A stretch of 64,000 bases of DNA from JAPOXR01 sp963664715 (GCA_963664715.2 CAXXUY010000015.1:186001-250000), one strand, 5' to 3'; numbered from the stretch's first letter, positions 1 to 8,178 are shown. Notes: generated by a model not told the origin, from the sequence alone. Made by a program: numbers and translations.

Positions 1-115
1 TTCGATTGTGCATGGGAGCGGATCAAGCAGGCACGCGGACGCATTGGAGCGGCAAACGACAATCGAAACCACATCCGTCAGCCCCTGGCCGCGTGAGAGC
101 ATGGCGATGTCGTAA

Positions 116-289
116 TATGAGATTCACACCCCAGGCAATTCCAGTTCCCGCCGTTATGCCCAGAGCGGCCTCTCGGTTGAACCGCTGTCCGGCAGGATGG
201 TGTTATTTCCGTCGTGGATCCAGCACTACGTGGAGCCAAGCCTGCCTGGTTGCGATCGAGTGGTGCTGGCGTTCAACGTCATCCAGTAA
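116..289 (+). pseudogene. C-terminal remnant of a 2OG-Fe(II) oxygenase-like protein
   Basis: This reading frame runs from just after an in-frame TAA (113-115) to a TAA at 287-289. Its last 35 or so residues contain MVLFPSWIQHYVEP followed by RVVLAFNV. That pattern is typical of the C-terminus of the putative 2OG-Fe(II) oxygenase family (TIGR02466-like), where the His of the FPS..H.V segment is an iron ligand and the Arg near the end binds 2-oxoglutarate. No coherent N-terminal part is visible in any frame before position 113. I therefore read it as a decayed or truncated end of a gene whose body lies to the left. The family call rests on the motif only. Confidence 0.5.
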
Positions 290-438
290 TTCAATGGAGA
301 CGAATTCGGCCTTTAAGCGGCTTCAGACAGCGTGAAAATTGACTCCAATGTTCCGGCCTCTGACAGCATCCATTTCGACGCGCTACAACAGCACTAAGCA
401 AATGATGGGGATTATATACCAAAGTCACATTGGCCCGA

Positions 439-600
439 TTAAGGGCTGGTGATTTCTTTCACTCTGACAGGCCGCATCAGCGCATCCCGGATGTGCTCGG
501 GTGATGCGTCCACAGAGATGTCTTCTTCGAGTTCGGTTTTTGACGGCTGGTAGTTGTATGGCCGGACGGTGACGACCGGCTTTTCTTCTGGCTGTTTCAT
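439..600 (-). CDS. Small hypothetical protein (53 aa)
   Basis: I start this gene at the ATG at 600 because an AAAGGA ribosome-binding site lies a few bases upstream; a longer frame reaching 675 would cross the strong hairpin at 642-671. The product is a hydrophilic protein with a Pro/Tyr-rich N-terminal part (VRPYNYQPSKTELEED), an acidic middle and a basic tail. It has no signal peptide or membrane segment. I do not recognise the family. It is divergent from the small gene at 697 and both lie just left of an insertion element. Confidence 0.55.
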   Translation of the reverse strand: MKQPEEKPVVTVRPYNYQPSKTELEEDISVDASPEHIRDALMRPVRVKEITSP

Positions 601-641
601 GACGTTCCTTTCAGTGCCATAAATCGAAGCATTATCAATGT

Positions 642-671
642 GAAGCCAGCCCGCGGCAACGGGCTGGCTTC
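642..671. other. Perfect 12-bp hairpin in a divergent gap
   Basis: GAAGCCAGCCCG (642-653) is exactly complementary to 660-671, with a 6-base loop. No T-run follows on either strand. It lies between two divergent small genes, about ten bases before the ribosome-binding site of the rightward gene, so in the rightward transcript it would be a 5'-leader stem rather than a clear terminator. Confidence 0.6.
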
Positions 672-696
672 TCAATCACAAGAAGGAGTAGTTCTT

Positions 697-876
697 ATGA
701 GTGACAAACCACATTTGCGGGAAGGAATATACCTAGAATACGACCCGAATGATCACGTTTTAGATATAACCCTGGTTTATCCTGATGGAAAGACGACAAC
801 CATTCAGCAGAGCCGGGACGAAGCAATGAGGCTTTACGAGTCTCTTGGTGAGATGCTTGCTCCGTATCTGAATTAG
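697..876 (+). CDS. Small hypothetical protein (59 aa)
   Basis: The start at 697 is preceded by a good AAGGAG site (683-688). The product is acidic, with a predicted beta-rich middle (GIYLEYDPNDHVLDITLVYPDG split over two strands) and a C-terminal helix (EAMRLYESLGEMLAPYL). No catalytic motif, signal peptide or membrane segment is seen, and I do not recognise the family. The gene ends about 22 bases before the left end of the insertion element at 899. A longer in-frame start at 640 would read through the hairpin and lacks a ribosome-binding site. Confidence 0.6.
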   Translation: MSDKPHLREGIYLEYDPNDHVLDITLVYPDGKTTTIQQSRDEAMRLYESLGEMLAPYLN

Positions 877-892
877 ACATGCTGGATTATCC

Positions 893-898
893 TTGCTA
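893..898. repeat. Target-site duplication, left copy (TTGCTA)
   Basis: The six bases directly left of the element are repeated directly right of it at 2675-2680. The boundary is not absolute, because a C present on both outer sides could extend the repeat by one base. Confidence 0.75.
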
Positions 899-2674
899 GT
901 GCCCGCCAGAAAACCCATTAAGTTGTTGACTTAATTGGATATTACGCGGTAATGTCCGGTCGAAGAATCGGGAGAACAGGCCGGTTTCGGGCCATTTTCC
1001 ACCCATTCAGCCCGATTTCGACCAATCTTCACGAGGCAGGCATGCGACAGATACGCAATCCGCAGGAAATGTTCGGTGAAATCCGCATCGAGGATATCAG
1101 GCTCGATCTCAAATCCAGGGACGACATCCCGGCCCTGCTGATCGGGCTGCAGTTCCTCTATTCCGACGAGGCCTTCCGCGAGCGATTGTTTGCACTCCTC
1201 GACCGGTACATCCTTCCCGGAGTGAGCCGGAAGGTGGGAAGGCCGGGCATGGAGATGTGGCGCATCCTGGTGATGGGTGTGGTCAAGCAGGGTCTGGGCT
1301 GCGATTATGACCGCCTCCACGAACTGGTGAACCAGCACCTCACGCTCCGCCAGTTTCTCGGTCACCCGAAAGCCTGGGACGAGTACCAGTACGAGATGCA
1401 GAACGTGGTCGACAATGTCAGCCTCATGAGCCCGGAACTGCTGGCCCACGTCAATCAACTGATCGTGGAGAGCGGCCATGCGGTCGCAAGAAAAAAGCCT
1501 GGCGCGCCCTTGGCCGGGCGCGCTGATTCCTTCGTGGTCAAGACTGATGTCCATTATCCCACCGATGCCGGCCTCTTGTGGGACGCCATGCGCGGCCTCA
1601 TCCGCGATACCGGCCGGGCCACCACCGCTACCGGTGTTCCGGGCTGGCGCCAGTGGAAGCATCAGAGCCGCCGCCTCAGGAGCCTCTACAACGCCGTCCG
1701 CCGGACCCGGCGGGCCAAGCCCGGAGATGTCGAGGCCTATCTCGATTGCTGCCGCCGGCTGATCGGGCGGGTTGAAGGAACACTTCCTGCCCTTGAGCAG
1801 AAGGGCATCGATACCGGCGGCATCAGGGAGTATCTCGCCCATGCCGTCCGGCAGACCGACCAGACCCGGCGCCGCCTGCTGGAGGGCGAACAGATCCCGC
1901 ATCACGACAAGGTGTTCTCGGTCTTCGAGCCGCATACAAGATGGATCGCCAAGGGCAAGGCCGGCTGTCCGGTCGAACTGGGGGTTCCGGTCTGCATCCT
2001 GGAAGACAGTCACGGTTTCGTTCTGCACCATGAGGTGATGTGGGAAGGCGGCGATACCGACCATGCGGTGCCGATGGTGGCGGCCGCACAGGAACGGTTC
2101 CCCGAACTCAGGGCAGTGAGCTTCGATCGAGGTTTCCACAGCCCCGAGAACCGGGTCCGCCTGGACGAGATGCTCGATCACAATGTGCTGCCGAAGAAGG
2201 GGTATCGGGGCCGGGACGAACGGGCACGCGAGGCTGGCAGCGAGTTCGTCGCCATGCGCCGGGCCCACCCGGCGGTGGAATCTGCAATCAACAACCTGGG
2301 CCACCGGGGGCTTGACCGAATTCGCGCTCGCGGCCCTGCCGGCTTTGCCCGCTCGGTGGCACTGGCGGTGGTGGCCATGAACATCCACCGCATCGGGCTC
2401 CTGCTGCGCCGGCAGGCATCGCACCGGCTCAAACACCGCCTCGCTGCCTGAGGCATCCGCTGAATTCGGCGATGCTCCCGGCCCTGACGGACCGGGAGCC
2501 TCTCCCCGTGGTCAACCCTGTCAAGAACTGCCGGAATCGCTGCCAGGGGCAGGAAATCTGCTGCCGGATCCTCGACAATCTCCCGGATCGGGGTCAGATC
2601 CGTCGATTACCGGCGGTCAGGCCGGGTGAATTCGGGGCTGGAACTTGCCGAAAGGGGGGTTCTCTGGCGGGCAC
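899..2674 (+). mobile_element. Complete ISNCY-like insertion sequence
   Basis: The ends are imperfect inverted repeats. The left end is GTGCCCGCCAGAAAACCC from 899. The right end, read on the minus strand from 2674, is GTGCCCGCCAGAGAACCC, which matches at 17 of 18 positions. The direct repeat TTGCTA flanks it at 893-898 and 2675-2680, as expected of a target-site duplication. It contains one transposase gene. An 8-bp hairpin (2474-2499) follows the gene. Intact ends and target duplication suggest a fairly recent insertion. A decayed relative lies at 5427-6549. Confidence 0.85.
1042..2451 (+). CDS. ISNCY-like family transposase
   Basis: The protein would catalyse cut and strand transfer of the surrounding element. 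The conserved N-terminal segment reads MRQIRNPQEMFGEI, then a patch (MWRILVMGVVKQGL, then CDYDRLHELVNQHLTLRQFL) that I associate with ISNCY-family transposases; a DDE-type catalytic core is expected in the later part (for example SFDRGFHSPEN). I chose the ATG at 1042 (469 aa) because similarity to the second copy is clearest from there and GAGGCAGG precedes it. An in-frame ATG at 952 would add 30 residues. No frameshift is apparent. The family assignment is from memory of the sequence style. Confidence 0.75.
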   Translation: MRQIRNPQEMFGEIRIEDIRLDLKSRDDIPALLIGLQFLYSDEAFRERLFALLDRYILPGVSRKVGRPGMEMWRILVMGVVKQGLGCDYDRLHELVNQHLTLRQFLGHPKAWDEYQYEMQNVVDNVSLMSPELLAHVNQLIVESGHAVARKKPGAPLAGRADSFVVKTDVHYPTDAGLLWDAMRGLIRDTGRATTATGVPGWRQWKHQSRRLRSLYNAVRRTRRAKPGDVEAYLDCCRRLIGRVEGTLPALEQKGIDTGGIREYLAHAVRQTDQTRRRLLEGEQIPHHDKVFSVFEPHTRWIAKGKAGCPVELGVPVCILEDSHGFVLHHEVMWEGGDTDHAVPMVAAAQERFPELRAVSFDRGFHSPENRVRLDEMLDHNVLPKKGYRGRDERAREAGSEFVAMRRAHPAVESAINNLGHRGLDRIRARGPAGFARSVALAVVAMNIHRIGLLLRRQASHRLKHRLAA

Positions 2675-2680
2675 TTGCTA
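2675..2680. repeat. Target-site duplication, right copy (TTGCTA)
   Basis: This matches 893-898 and directly follows the right inverted end of the insertion sequence. Confidence 0.75.
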
Positions 2681-2786
2681 GATTGATTCCAGCAAGACGG
2701 TTGTTGTGCAGTTCCATCATCCATTGCCGCTCATATCCTCGTTGGGCGGCAACTTACCATGTTCCGCGAAGAGAGGGTAGTCTTTC

Positions 2787-3269
2787 ATGAAATCCAAGTT
2801 TTTCGGCGTTGTTGCCGCAGTGCTGATGGTTTGCACTGGTTCTGTAGCGGCAGAGGACACAAGCAATCTGACCTCCTTGGATCGCTTCGAACTATGGAAC
2901 GAGTGCGGGCCGGTTGGGTTGTTGGTTGAAGACTTGCCTGACTATGCGGCCGAGATCGGGCTTACAGTTGAGCGGATTGAAACCACGGTCCGAAGCAGGC
3001 TTCGGGCTGCCAAGATCTATGACGAGTCTCTCGACGTCCCGTACCTTTATGTTAACGTCAATGTGTTGAATCCAGCATACGGATTAGGTGTGGAATTCAA
3101 CAAATTGGTTACTGATTACCTAACGGACAAACTCGGATCCGCCGTCACATGGAAAATAGGTTCCATCGGAACCCATTCTCAAGACGCCGGATACATCCTT
3201 CAGTGGGTAGCCGAACTCACAGACATATTTGTCGACGAATACCTGCGAGTGAACGCGGAAGCGTGTTGA
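2787..3269 (+). CDS. Secreted hypothetical protein (160 aa)
   Basis: The first 22 residues form a classical signal peptide: a Lys-containing start, a hydrophobic core, and cleavage expected after VAA. The mature protein is acidic, has no further membrane segment and ends in a Cys. It also has one Cys near its start (NECGPVG), so a disulfide is possible. I do not recognise a catalytic motif. An AGAGAGGG site precedes the ATG. It converges on the small gene at 3279 with a 9-base gap and lies just right of the complete insertion element. Confidence 0.7.
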   Translation: MKSKFFGVVAAVLMVCTGSVAAEDTSNLTSLDRFELWNECGPVGLLVEDLPDYAAEIGLTVERIETTVRSRLRAAKIYDESLDVPYLYVNVNVLNPAYGLGVEFNKLVTDYLTDKLGSAVTWKIGSIGTHSQDAGYILQWVAELTDIFVDEYLRVNAEAC

Positions 3270-3278
3270 GGGGGCAGT

Positions 3279-3539
3279 TTAGCTATGCAGGTCACACGAC
3301 GGACATTTGTTCGAAGCAGAGTCCAGAGCCATCTTTACGTAGCTTACGACCTCTTCACGTGACATGCTCCTGAAACCCCGGTCTCCATCCTTCCGAGCGT
3401 TTGTTGCTTGAGCATATGCCATTTTCTCCGCGTTATGATCGTAAGCGTGGATATAGTTGCTGCAACAAATCGAACACGCGACAATAGCTCCAGTCTCCTC
3501 CAAGATTTCCTGAATGGTATTTTGGGTGTCACTGTTCAT
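3279..3539 (-). CDS. Small protein with two CxxC pairs (86 aa)
   Basis: The ATG at 3539 follows a GGAGG site at a five-base distance, which makes this start convincing. The product carries CSIC (Cys22, Cys25) followed by another Cys, and CPSC (Cys79, Cys82). Two CxxC pairs about 54 residues apart could bind one zinc ion as a ribbon, or be redox active. The region between is rich in charged residues. It has no signal peptide. The family is not recognised. It converges on the secreted protein gene at 2787. Confidence 0.65.
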   Translation of the reverse strand: MNSDTQNTIQEILEETGAIVACSICCSNYIHAYDHNAEKMAYAQATNARKDGDRGFRSMSREEVVSYVKMALDSASNKCPSCDLHS

Positions 3540-3623
3540 AAAGACCTCCGTAATTTCACATCAGCATCCATCTATTCATGCCTCTGGCAGGCAAGAACTC
3601 CGGCCCCAAAGTCAATGCAAGTT

Positions 3624-3647
3624 CATTATGTTGAATTCAATATAATG
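3624..3647. promoter_or_regulatory. 24-bp near-perfect palindrome (operator-like)
   Basis: The left half CATTATGTTGAA pairs with the right half TTCAATATAATG with only one mismatched position pair, centred on GAATTC. It lies in the gap between the CxxC protein gene and the toprim-like remnant. The AT-rich arms and lack of a loop suggest a dimeric repressor site rather than a terminator. No owner can be named. Confidence 0.4.
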
Positions 3648-3695
3648 CAGTTGTCTCCACAGCCCGCCCGGCGGGTGCAGATTTTGGGAGAAGGC

Positions 3696-3962
3696 ATGAT
3701 CGGTGGAAGGCGGGATGATGGTTTTCGGTGCCTGACGGACGAGGTGAGGACACGCCCCTTGGTCGAGGTGGCGCCGCTACTGGGGTACCGGCAGGACCCG
3801 ACCGACGGTTGCCGCTGGCGGCTGGACGGTACGGTGATCAGCATCAACGAGCCGAAATGCTTCGACCACATTGCCGGTTGCGGCGGTGGCGGGGCGATCA
3901 ACCTGGTCATTCCTGCACGCCGTCGAGACCTCGATTTACAACATGTCCTGACCAAGGCAGGG
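3696..3962 (+). pseudogene. Remnant resembling the DUF3991/toprim N-terminal zinc-binding region
   Basis: From the ATG at 3696 the frame reads LVEVAPLLGYRQDPTDG, then WRLDGTVISINEPKCFDHI, then GGGGAINLVI. This is the spacing of the N-terminal domain found before toprim (primase-like) domains in plasmid or element proteins: LGY.RD, W...G..ISI, F.DH, GGGGAIDLV. After about 3960 the similarity stops, although the frame stays open to 4055. No toprim domain follows, so this is a fragment of an element-borne gene. The call rests on motif order only. Confidence 0.4.
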
Positions 3963-4011
3963 TGCCGGAACGGCCACCCGGCACCTGCCCCGAACATGGC
4001 CAGGCTACCGG

Positions 4012-4627
4012 TCAACCGGCGGCGGCAATCAGCCTTTTCGTATCGGCATGGATGATCGTGGATACCGGCGCCGCCAGATCTGACCGGATGGCCGCTGCCA
4101 GCTCATCCACCGATGTCGGGCGCCGGTAGCCCAGCCGATAGGATTGCGCCAGCAGCGAAGGGCCCGGCAGGAAGGCGTCGGTCGCCACTGGCATGATCTG
4201 CGATCTTTCCATGCAATTCCTGATCTCGCCCAGGCCGTGGTTGTGCCGGCCATGAGCGTGACCGAAATCCCGGTATCGACCAGCGTCCCGAGCTCCTGGT
4301 TGGTGTATTGCAACCCGTAATCGCCGACGATTGCCAGCCCGGCCTTTCCGGTCATGCAACCTTGCCGCCGGTCGCCTCCGGCAGCGCATAGCCGAGGGTC
4401 CCGAAGCCGTAGGCGTGACTCCACTGGCAGGGATGCCGCAGATTGACCACCTCCTTTGCCACATAGGCAAACTGGAACATGTCCAAATAGATCAGCGTGC
4501 CTTCCGAAAGCCTGTGGGCGAGCAAGACCGCAGCCCACCAATTCGGCGTGTAGTCCAGTGACGCGTCATAAGTGCGACCGCCCAGACGGGCGTCAATGGA
4601 ACTGCCGGTCTGGTGACTGAAGAACAC
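4012..4627 (-). pseudogene. Frameshifted C-terminal half of a TPP-dependent decarboxylase
   Basis: Reading leftwards, three frames in succession carry pieces of the C-terminal domain of thiamine-diphosphate enzymes of the acetolactate synthase / 2-oxo-acid decarboxylase type. They are HAYGFGTLGYALPEA, then VGDYGLQYTNQELGTLVDTG, then the tail RPTSVDELAAAIRSDL. The Mg/TPP motif GDG is changed to GDY, and at least two frameshifts separate the pieces, so the gene is dead. The style is closest to 5-guanidino-2-oxopentanoate-type decarboxylases, which would fit an amino-acid oxidation island. It is divergent from the RraA-like gene at 4752. Confidence 0.55.
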
Positions 4628-4720
4628 AAGACCCGCCAGAGCGGAAAGAAATAGGACGCTGCAGAAAACTCGACCTGAGATTGCTGTTGCAATGGTTGTA
4701 GCCGGTTTGTTAGACCGTCA

Positions 4721-4734
4721 TGTAACATGTTAGA
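4721..4734. promoter_or_regulatory. Island operator site 1 (before the RraA-like gene)
   Basis: TGTAACATGTTAGA matches the palindrome TGTnACATGTnACA at all but one fixed position. ATGT recurs every 7 bases (ATGTAACATGTTAGATGT). The site lies between a possible -35 (TTGTTA, 4707-4712) and -10 (TTAGAT, 4730-4735), so a bound protein would block the promoter. Confidence 0.6.
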
Positions 4735-4751
4735 TGTCAAAGGGCCAAGAT

Positions 4752-5423
4752 ATGATTGGAAACCGCATCCTTGCAATGGAATGCCGCGCTCCACAAGAAC
4801 TAGTGGATCAGTTCAAAGACGTTGTCACGCCTCACATCGGGGATAATATGGCCCGGCTTTACGGAACCAAAGAATTGACACCTTTCAATAATTCGAAGCG
4901 TGTTGTTGGTGTCGCTTATACTGTCAAGACACGACCTGGTGACAATCTTTTGGTTCACAAGGCGATTGCAACCGCTTCGGCGGGGGATGTCATTGTGGTT
5001 GACGGCGGCGGAGAAACGTCTCAGGCGTTGGTTGGTGCCCTAATGAAAACGCAGGCGGAACTGCGTGGCATTGCCGGTTTCGTGTTAGATGCTGCTGTCC
5101 GTGATGTCGAAGCCTTTGCCGATCCAAGCTCTGACTTCGGATGCTTCGCCAAAGGCATCTCGCTCAGGGGACCTTACAAAGATGGTCCAGGTGAAATTGG
5201 TGTTCCTGTGTCGATCGGAGGCATGGTTGTGCATCATGGAGACATAATTGTCGGCGACGCTGATGGCGTGATCGCAATCCGACCACAAAACGCGGAGGAA
5301 ATTCTGGCCAAAGTTCGCGTGACAGCATCAAATGAAGCAGGCTACGTGGAGTCCTATAATTCGGGTGACTATGACCGCAGCTGGATAGACGACACGCTGC
5401 GCGAAAGAGGGTACGAAGTATAA
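4752..5423 (+). CDS. RraA-family protein, probable 4-hydroxy-2-oxo-acid aldolase
   Basis: The 223-residue product has the RraA/HMG-aldolase fold signature: GDVIVVDGGG (79-88), then GFVLDAAVRD (109-118) in place of the usual DG.vRD, and a C-terminal GDIIVGDADGVIAI. Members with this sequence are typically pyruvate aldolases acting on 4-hydroxy-4-methyl-2-oxoglutarate or 4-carboxy-4-hydroxy-2-oxoadipate. The conserved Arg117-Asp118 pair supports aldolase rather than RNase-regulator function. I prefer the ATG at 4752, preceded by AAAGGG, because the alternative ATG at 4734 overlaps the operator palindrome. A GalB-like protein elsewhere in the island fits as an upstream step. Confidence 0.8.
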   Translation: MIGNRILAMECRAPQELVDQFKDVVTPHIGDNMARLYGTKELTPFNNSKRVVGVAYTVKTRPGDNLLVHKAIATASAGDVIVVDGGGETSQALVGALMKTQAELRGIAGFVLDAAVRDVEAFADPSSDFGCFAKGISLRGPYKDGPGEIGVPVSIGGMVVHHGDIIVGDADGVIAIRPQNAEEILAKVRVTASNEAGYVESYNSGDYDRSWIDDTLRERGYEV

Positions 5424-5426
5424 CTC

Positions 5427-6549
5427 GTGCCCACCAGAAGGCCCATTAAGTCGTTAATTTCTTTGGATACTTTGGTGTATTTTCGGAGCGAGGAATTGGA
5501 AGAAGGAGTCGATTTGGGGCCATTTTCCGCCGATCTTCGCGAAGCAGGCATGAGACAGACTCGCAATGCCCGGCGGATGCTCGGCGGGGTTCACTCCCCG
5601 GACATCAGGCTGGATGCCGGATCCGGGGACGACATGCCGGCCCTGCTGCCGGGGCTTCAGCGCCTCTGTTCCGACGAGAATCTCCGCCAGCTTCTGTTCG
5701 CTCCCTTGGACCAGCACATTCGCCGCGGCATCAGCAGGAAGACCGGACGGCCGGGCTGCGATCGCTATCGCCTGCAGGAGTTGGTGAACCGGCATCGGAC
5801 GCCTCGCCGGTTCCCCGGTCAACCTGAGGCCCGGGACGAGTACCAGTACGAGGTACACGCAGCGGTGGACAATGACGGCCTGCTGTCGCCCGAATTGCTG
5901 GCCGAGATCAGCCGCCTGATCGTGGAGAGCGGTCATGCGGGCGCAGGAAAAATACCTTCCGTGCCCCTGTCCGGGCGCCGTGACTCCTTTGTGGCGCTGA
6001 CCGATATCCATTACCCGACCGATGTCAACCTGCTGCCACAAGGTTGCCGGCCGGGCCGAGGCCGCGCTTGCCGGCCTCGAGGGCAAGGGTGTCGATACCG
6101 GCGGGCCCAGGGACAATTTCGGCTATGCCAAGCGGCAGGCAGGCCAGGTCCGGCGCTGACTTCTTCTCGGCGAGGCCATCATCCCTCAGCAGGAAAACGT
6201 TTTCCCGGTCTTCGAGCCGCATGCCAGGTAGATCTCCGGGGGCAAGGCCCGCTGCCCGGCCTTGCCGGGTGTTCAGGTTTGCATGCTGGAAGACGACCAA
6301 GGCTTCGTGCTGCTCCACGTCGTGATGTGGCAGTACGGCGATGTCGATTATGCGGTGCCGACGGTGGCGGCGGCACGGGAACGACTCCCCGAACTGCGGG
6401 TGGCGAGTTTCGATCGCGGCACGCGCAATCCCGACAACCGTATCCGGGCGGGTGGGATGCTAGATCCGGGGTCTAATCCGCCGATTGTCGGCGTTCAGGC
6501 CAGTGCAATTGCGGTCGGCACTCGCTGAGTGGGGGGGTCTGGCAGACAC
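5427..6549 (+). mobile_element. Decayed second copy of the ISNCY-like element
   Basis: The left end GTGCCCACCAGAAGGCCC (5427) and the right end, AGTGTCTGCCAGA read on the minus strand from 6550, are diverged versions of the ends of the complete element at 899-2674. The transposase frame starts like the intact copy (MRQTRNARRM), but a stretch around residues 70-90 is deleted. The frame shifts near 6040 and the C-terminal third is deleted, joining directly to the 3' untranslated tail (compare 6468-6549 with 2585-2674). No target duplication is recognisable. It is immobile by itself. Confidence 0.75.
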
Positions 6550-6602
6550 TAGGTACCTTTGCCAAACCGCCTATGGTCAAGAGATGGTAGCAAGAGGAAA
6601 AT

Positions 6603-7301
6603 ATGAACCGTCAAACTAGTCAGATCGCGAGAGTCTCTCTGTTCGAGGAGTGCTACAATCGAATCAAGGAGCAGATTATCACGCGCCAGCGCGCGCATGG
6701 CGAACGCATTAGTGCTCCGGAGGTCGCAGAACAGTTTGGGGTGAGCAGATCGCCAGTTGTGAAGGCACTGGAACGTCTTGAACAGGAGGGTTTAATCGAG
6801 ATCTTTCCAAATAGTGGGCGATTTGTGAGGATTCCCCATGAGAAGGACCTGGTTGAAATAGGAGAGGTGCGGAATGCCTTCGAGAGGCTGGCTTTGGAGC
6901 TTGCGATGGGGGGAGATATCGACCTTCTCACTAAGCTGCTTTTGGAAAACGAAGCTGCCTATCAAAAGAAAATTGATCGCGAAGGATATTCGTCAGAACG
7001 CAACTGGTTCGAGTATGACCGGAGATTTCATGAGATCATTTCTGAATGCGCCAACAACAGCACATTAAAACGCGTGCGCGATATGATTCAAAGCCAGGTT
7101 GAGTTGTTCCGGGCGCATTTCTCGGAAGAGACTGCACGAGAAGCACATCGTGACCACAAGGCGATACTTGCGGCAGTGGAGAGACAATCCAAGGATGATG
7201 CAATCGAAGCGCTGTCTTCGCATCTTTCTTCAGTGACCTTGGGTACATTGGAGAATTTTCATGAAGACACGACTTATGAGTCTCGCGCCGCCAGGTGGTA
7301 G
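6603..7301 (+). CDS. GntR-family regulator, FCD (FadR-like) subfamily
   Basis: The N-terminal winged helix-turn-helix (about residues 10-80) reads ISAPEVAEQFGVSRSPVVKALERLEQEGLI, interrupted here only for quotation; it is the canonical GntR pattern. An all-helical FCD ligand domain follows (90-225), with the His-containing segment FEYDRRFHEIISECANN and a later His-rich DHKAILAAVERQ typical of metal-assisted ligand binding. GAGGA precedes the ATG. It is the only regulator inside the 4.7-22.3 kb island and is the best candidate to bind the four TGTnACATGTnACA sites, which include the promoters of both neighbouring lyase and aldolase genes. That link is inference. Confidence 0.85.
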   Translation: MNRQTSQIARVSLFEECYNRIKEQIITRQRAHGERISAPEVAEQFGVSRSPVVKALERLEQEGLIEIFPNSGRFVRIPHEKDLVEIGEVRNAFERLALELAMGGDIDLLTKLLLENEAAYQKKIDREGYSSERNWFEYDRRFHEIISECANNSTLKRVRDMIQSQVELFRAHFSEETAREAHRDHKAILAAVERQSKDDAIEALSSHLSSVTLGTLENFHEDTTYESRAARW

Positions 7302-7543
7302 CCGGAACGGCGTACCAGGACTTTTCCACCCCGCGGCTGATCTTGCAAACGGCCGTTGAATGAAGGGTCGAATCGGTGTTTTCCGGTCGGAATCCGTGGG
7401 TTTGGAGCAATCCGCGAGCCAGCACTGGTACCGTCTCCCGGTTCGGGTGATTCGTTCCTGTGTCGAGGCAGCTTGCCGGTAGCGCCCGGGAATCGCCCGG
7501 AGTCGGCCGCTGCTCAGAGCCGGGCGGCGGCAAGGCTTTCATT

Positions 7544-7693
7544 CTAGCGGCGGTTGGTAAAGACCAGTGCCAGCGCGATGATGTTGAGGCTGGCCCAATT
7601 CGCCAGCCCGTGGCCGGCGCGGGTCAGGCATGCGTCCTCGCCATAGATGCAATCCCGCACTCTTTGGTTTGAGTTTTCCTCGCAGTACCGAAT
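7544..7693 (-). pseudogene. ISAs1-like transposase C-terminal remnant (leftward)
   Basis: On the minus strand a frame ending at a TAG (7544-7546) reads ENSNQRVRDCIYGEDAC, then NWASLNIIALALVF. This matches the C-terminal pattern of ISAs1-type transposases (IEN..H.VRDV.{F/L}.ED..R...G......LRN.AI.L.R). Nothing of the rest of the protein is found; the fragment stops at about 7690, where a second, opposite remnant begins. Confidence 0.5.
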
Positions 7694-7694
7694 T

Positions 7695-7836
7695 CGGCAT
7701 CAAGTGGATAGCCGCCCGCACTGGGTCCGGGACTGCACCTTTGACGAGGGTCGCTGCCGGGTATATGTCGGGAATATCCCGCAGAACCTGGCGGCCATCT
7801 CCAACAGGGCGATCTCGCTCATCAGGCTTGACGGCT
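7695..7836 (+). pseudogene. ISAs1-like transposase C-terminal remnant (rightward)
   Basis: On the plus strand a frame reads SRPHWVRDCTFDEGRCRV, then PQNLAAISNRAISLIRL. This is the same ISAs1 C-terminal pattern as the adjacent minus-strand remnant but clearly a different, diverged copy. The two fragments point away from each other from about 7693. Neither could be active. Confidence 0.5.
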
Positions 7837-8114
7837 GCCCGGCCCATTCACCCGAATTCGCTCCTCGAGGCCCGGCCCCTGGCCGGGCGCGCAGAGCCGT
7901 GTGATCTGGCGCATATTTGCGCCGGGTCTTGCCAGGATTAGCCCCCGCCGGTTAGGAATTGTCCGCGAATCACCCGACATGACAGCCGGATTCTGGTTGC
8001 ATTCCGGAGCCGGAGGCCGGACTTGCGGATTGGCCGCCGACGTTTGAATGAGCCTGACCGGATCTAGCGTGGGATGGCCTTGGACAGTGTTCATATACGC
8101 ATTGACCAACGACA

Positions 8115-8128
8115 TGTGACATGTTACA
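8115..8128. promoter_or_regulatory. Island operator site 2 (before the first DHDPS-family gene)
   Basis: TGTGACATGTTACA is a full match to TGTnACATGTnACA. The wider sequence (8112-8133) has three ATGT units at 7-base spacing. It fits between a possible -35 (TTGACC, 8102-8107) and -10 (TACATG, 8125-8130), 50 bases before the gene start. Confidence 0.65.
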
Positions 8129-8178
8129 TGTAGGGGGCCACATGAAATGGTCACCGGTCAGACTTCGAAAGGGAAGAG

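Noticed and set aside
6..335. Rightward frame of 109 residues at the window start
   Set aside because: A different frame of the same stretch carries the 2OG-oxygenase C-terminal motif; this one has no pattern and no ribosome-binding site.
931..2436. Long minus-strand frame of about 500 codons opposite the transposase
   Set aside because: It mirrors the transposase gene in GC-rich DNA, has no recognisable protein pattern, and the plus strand carries the transposase.
7822..8154. Minus-strand frame of 110 residues before the first lyase gene
   Set aside because: It runs through the operator and promoter of the lyase gene and shows no domain pattern.
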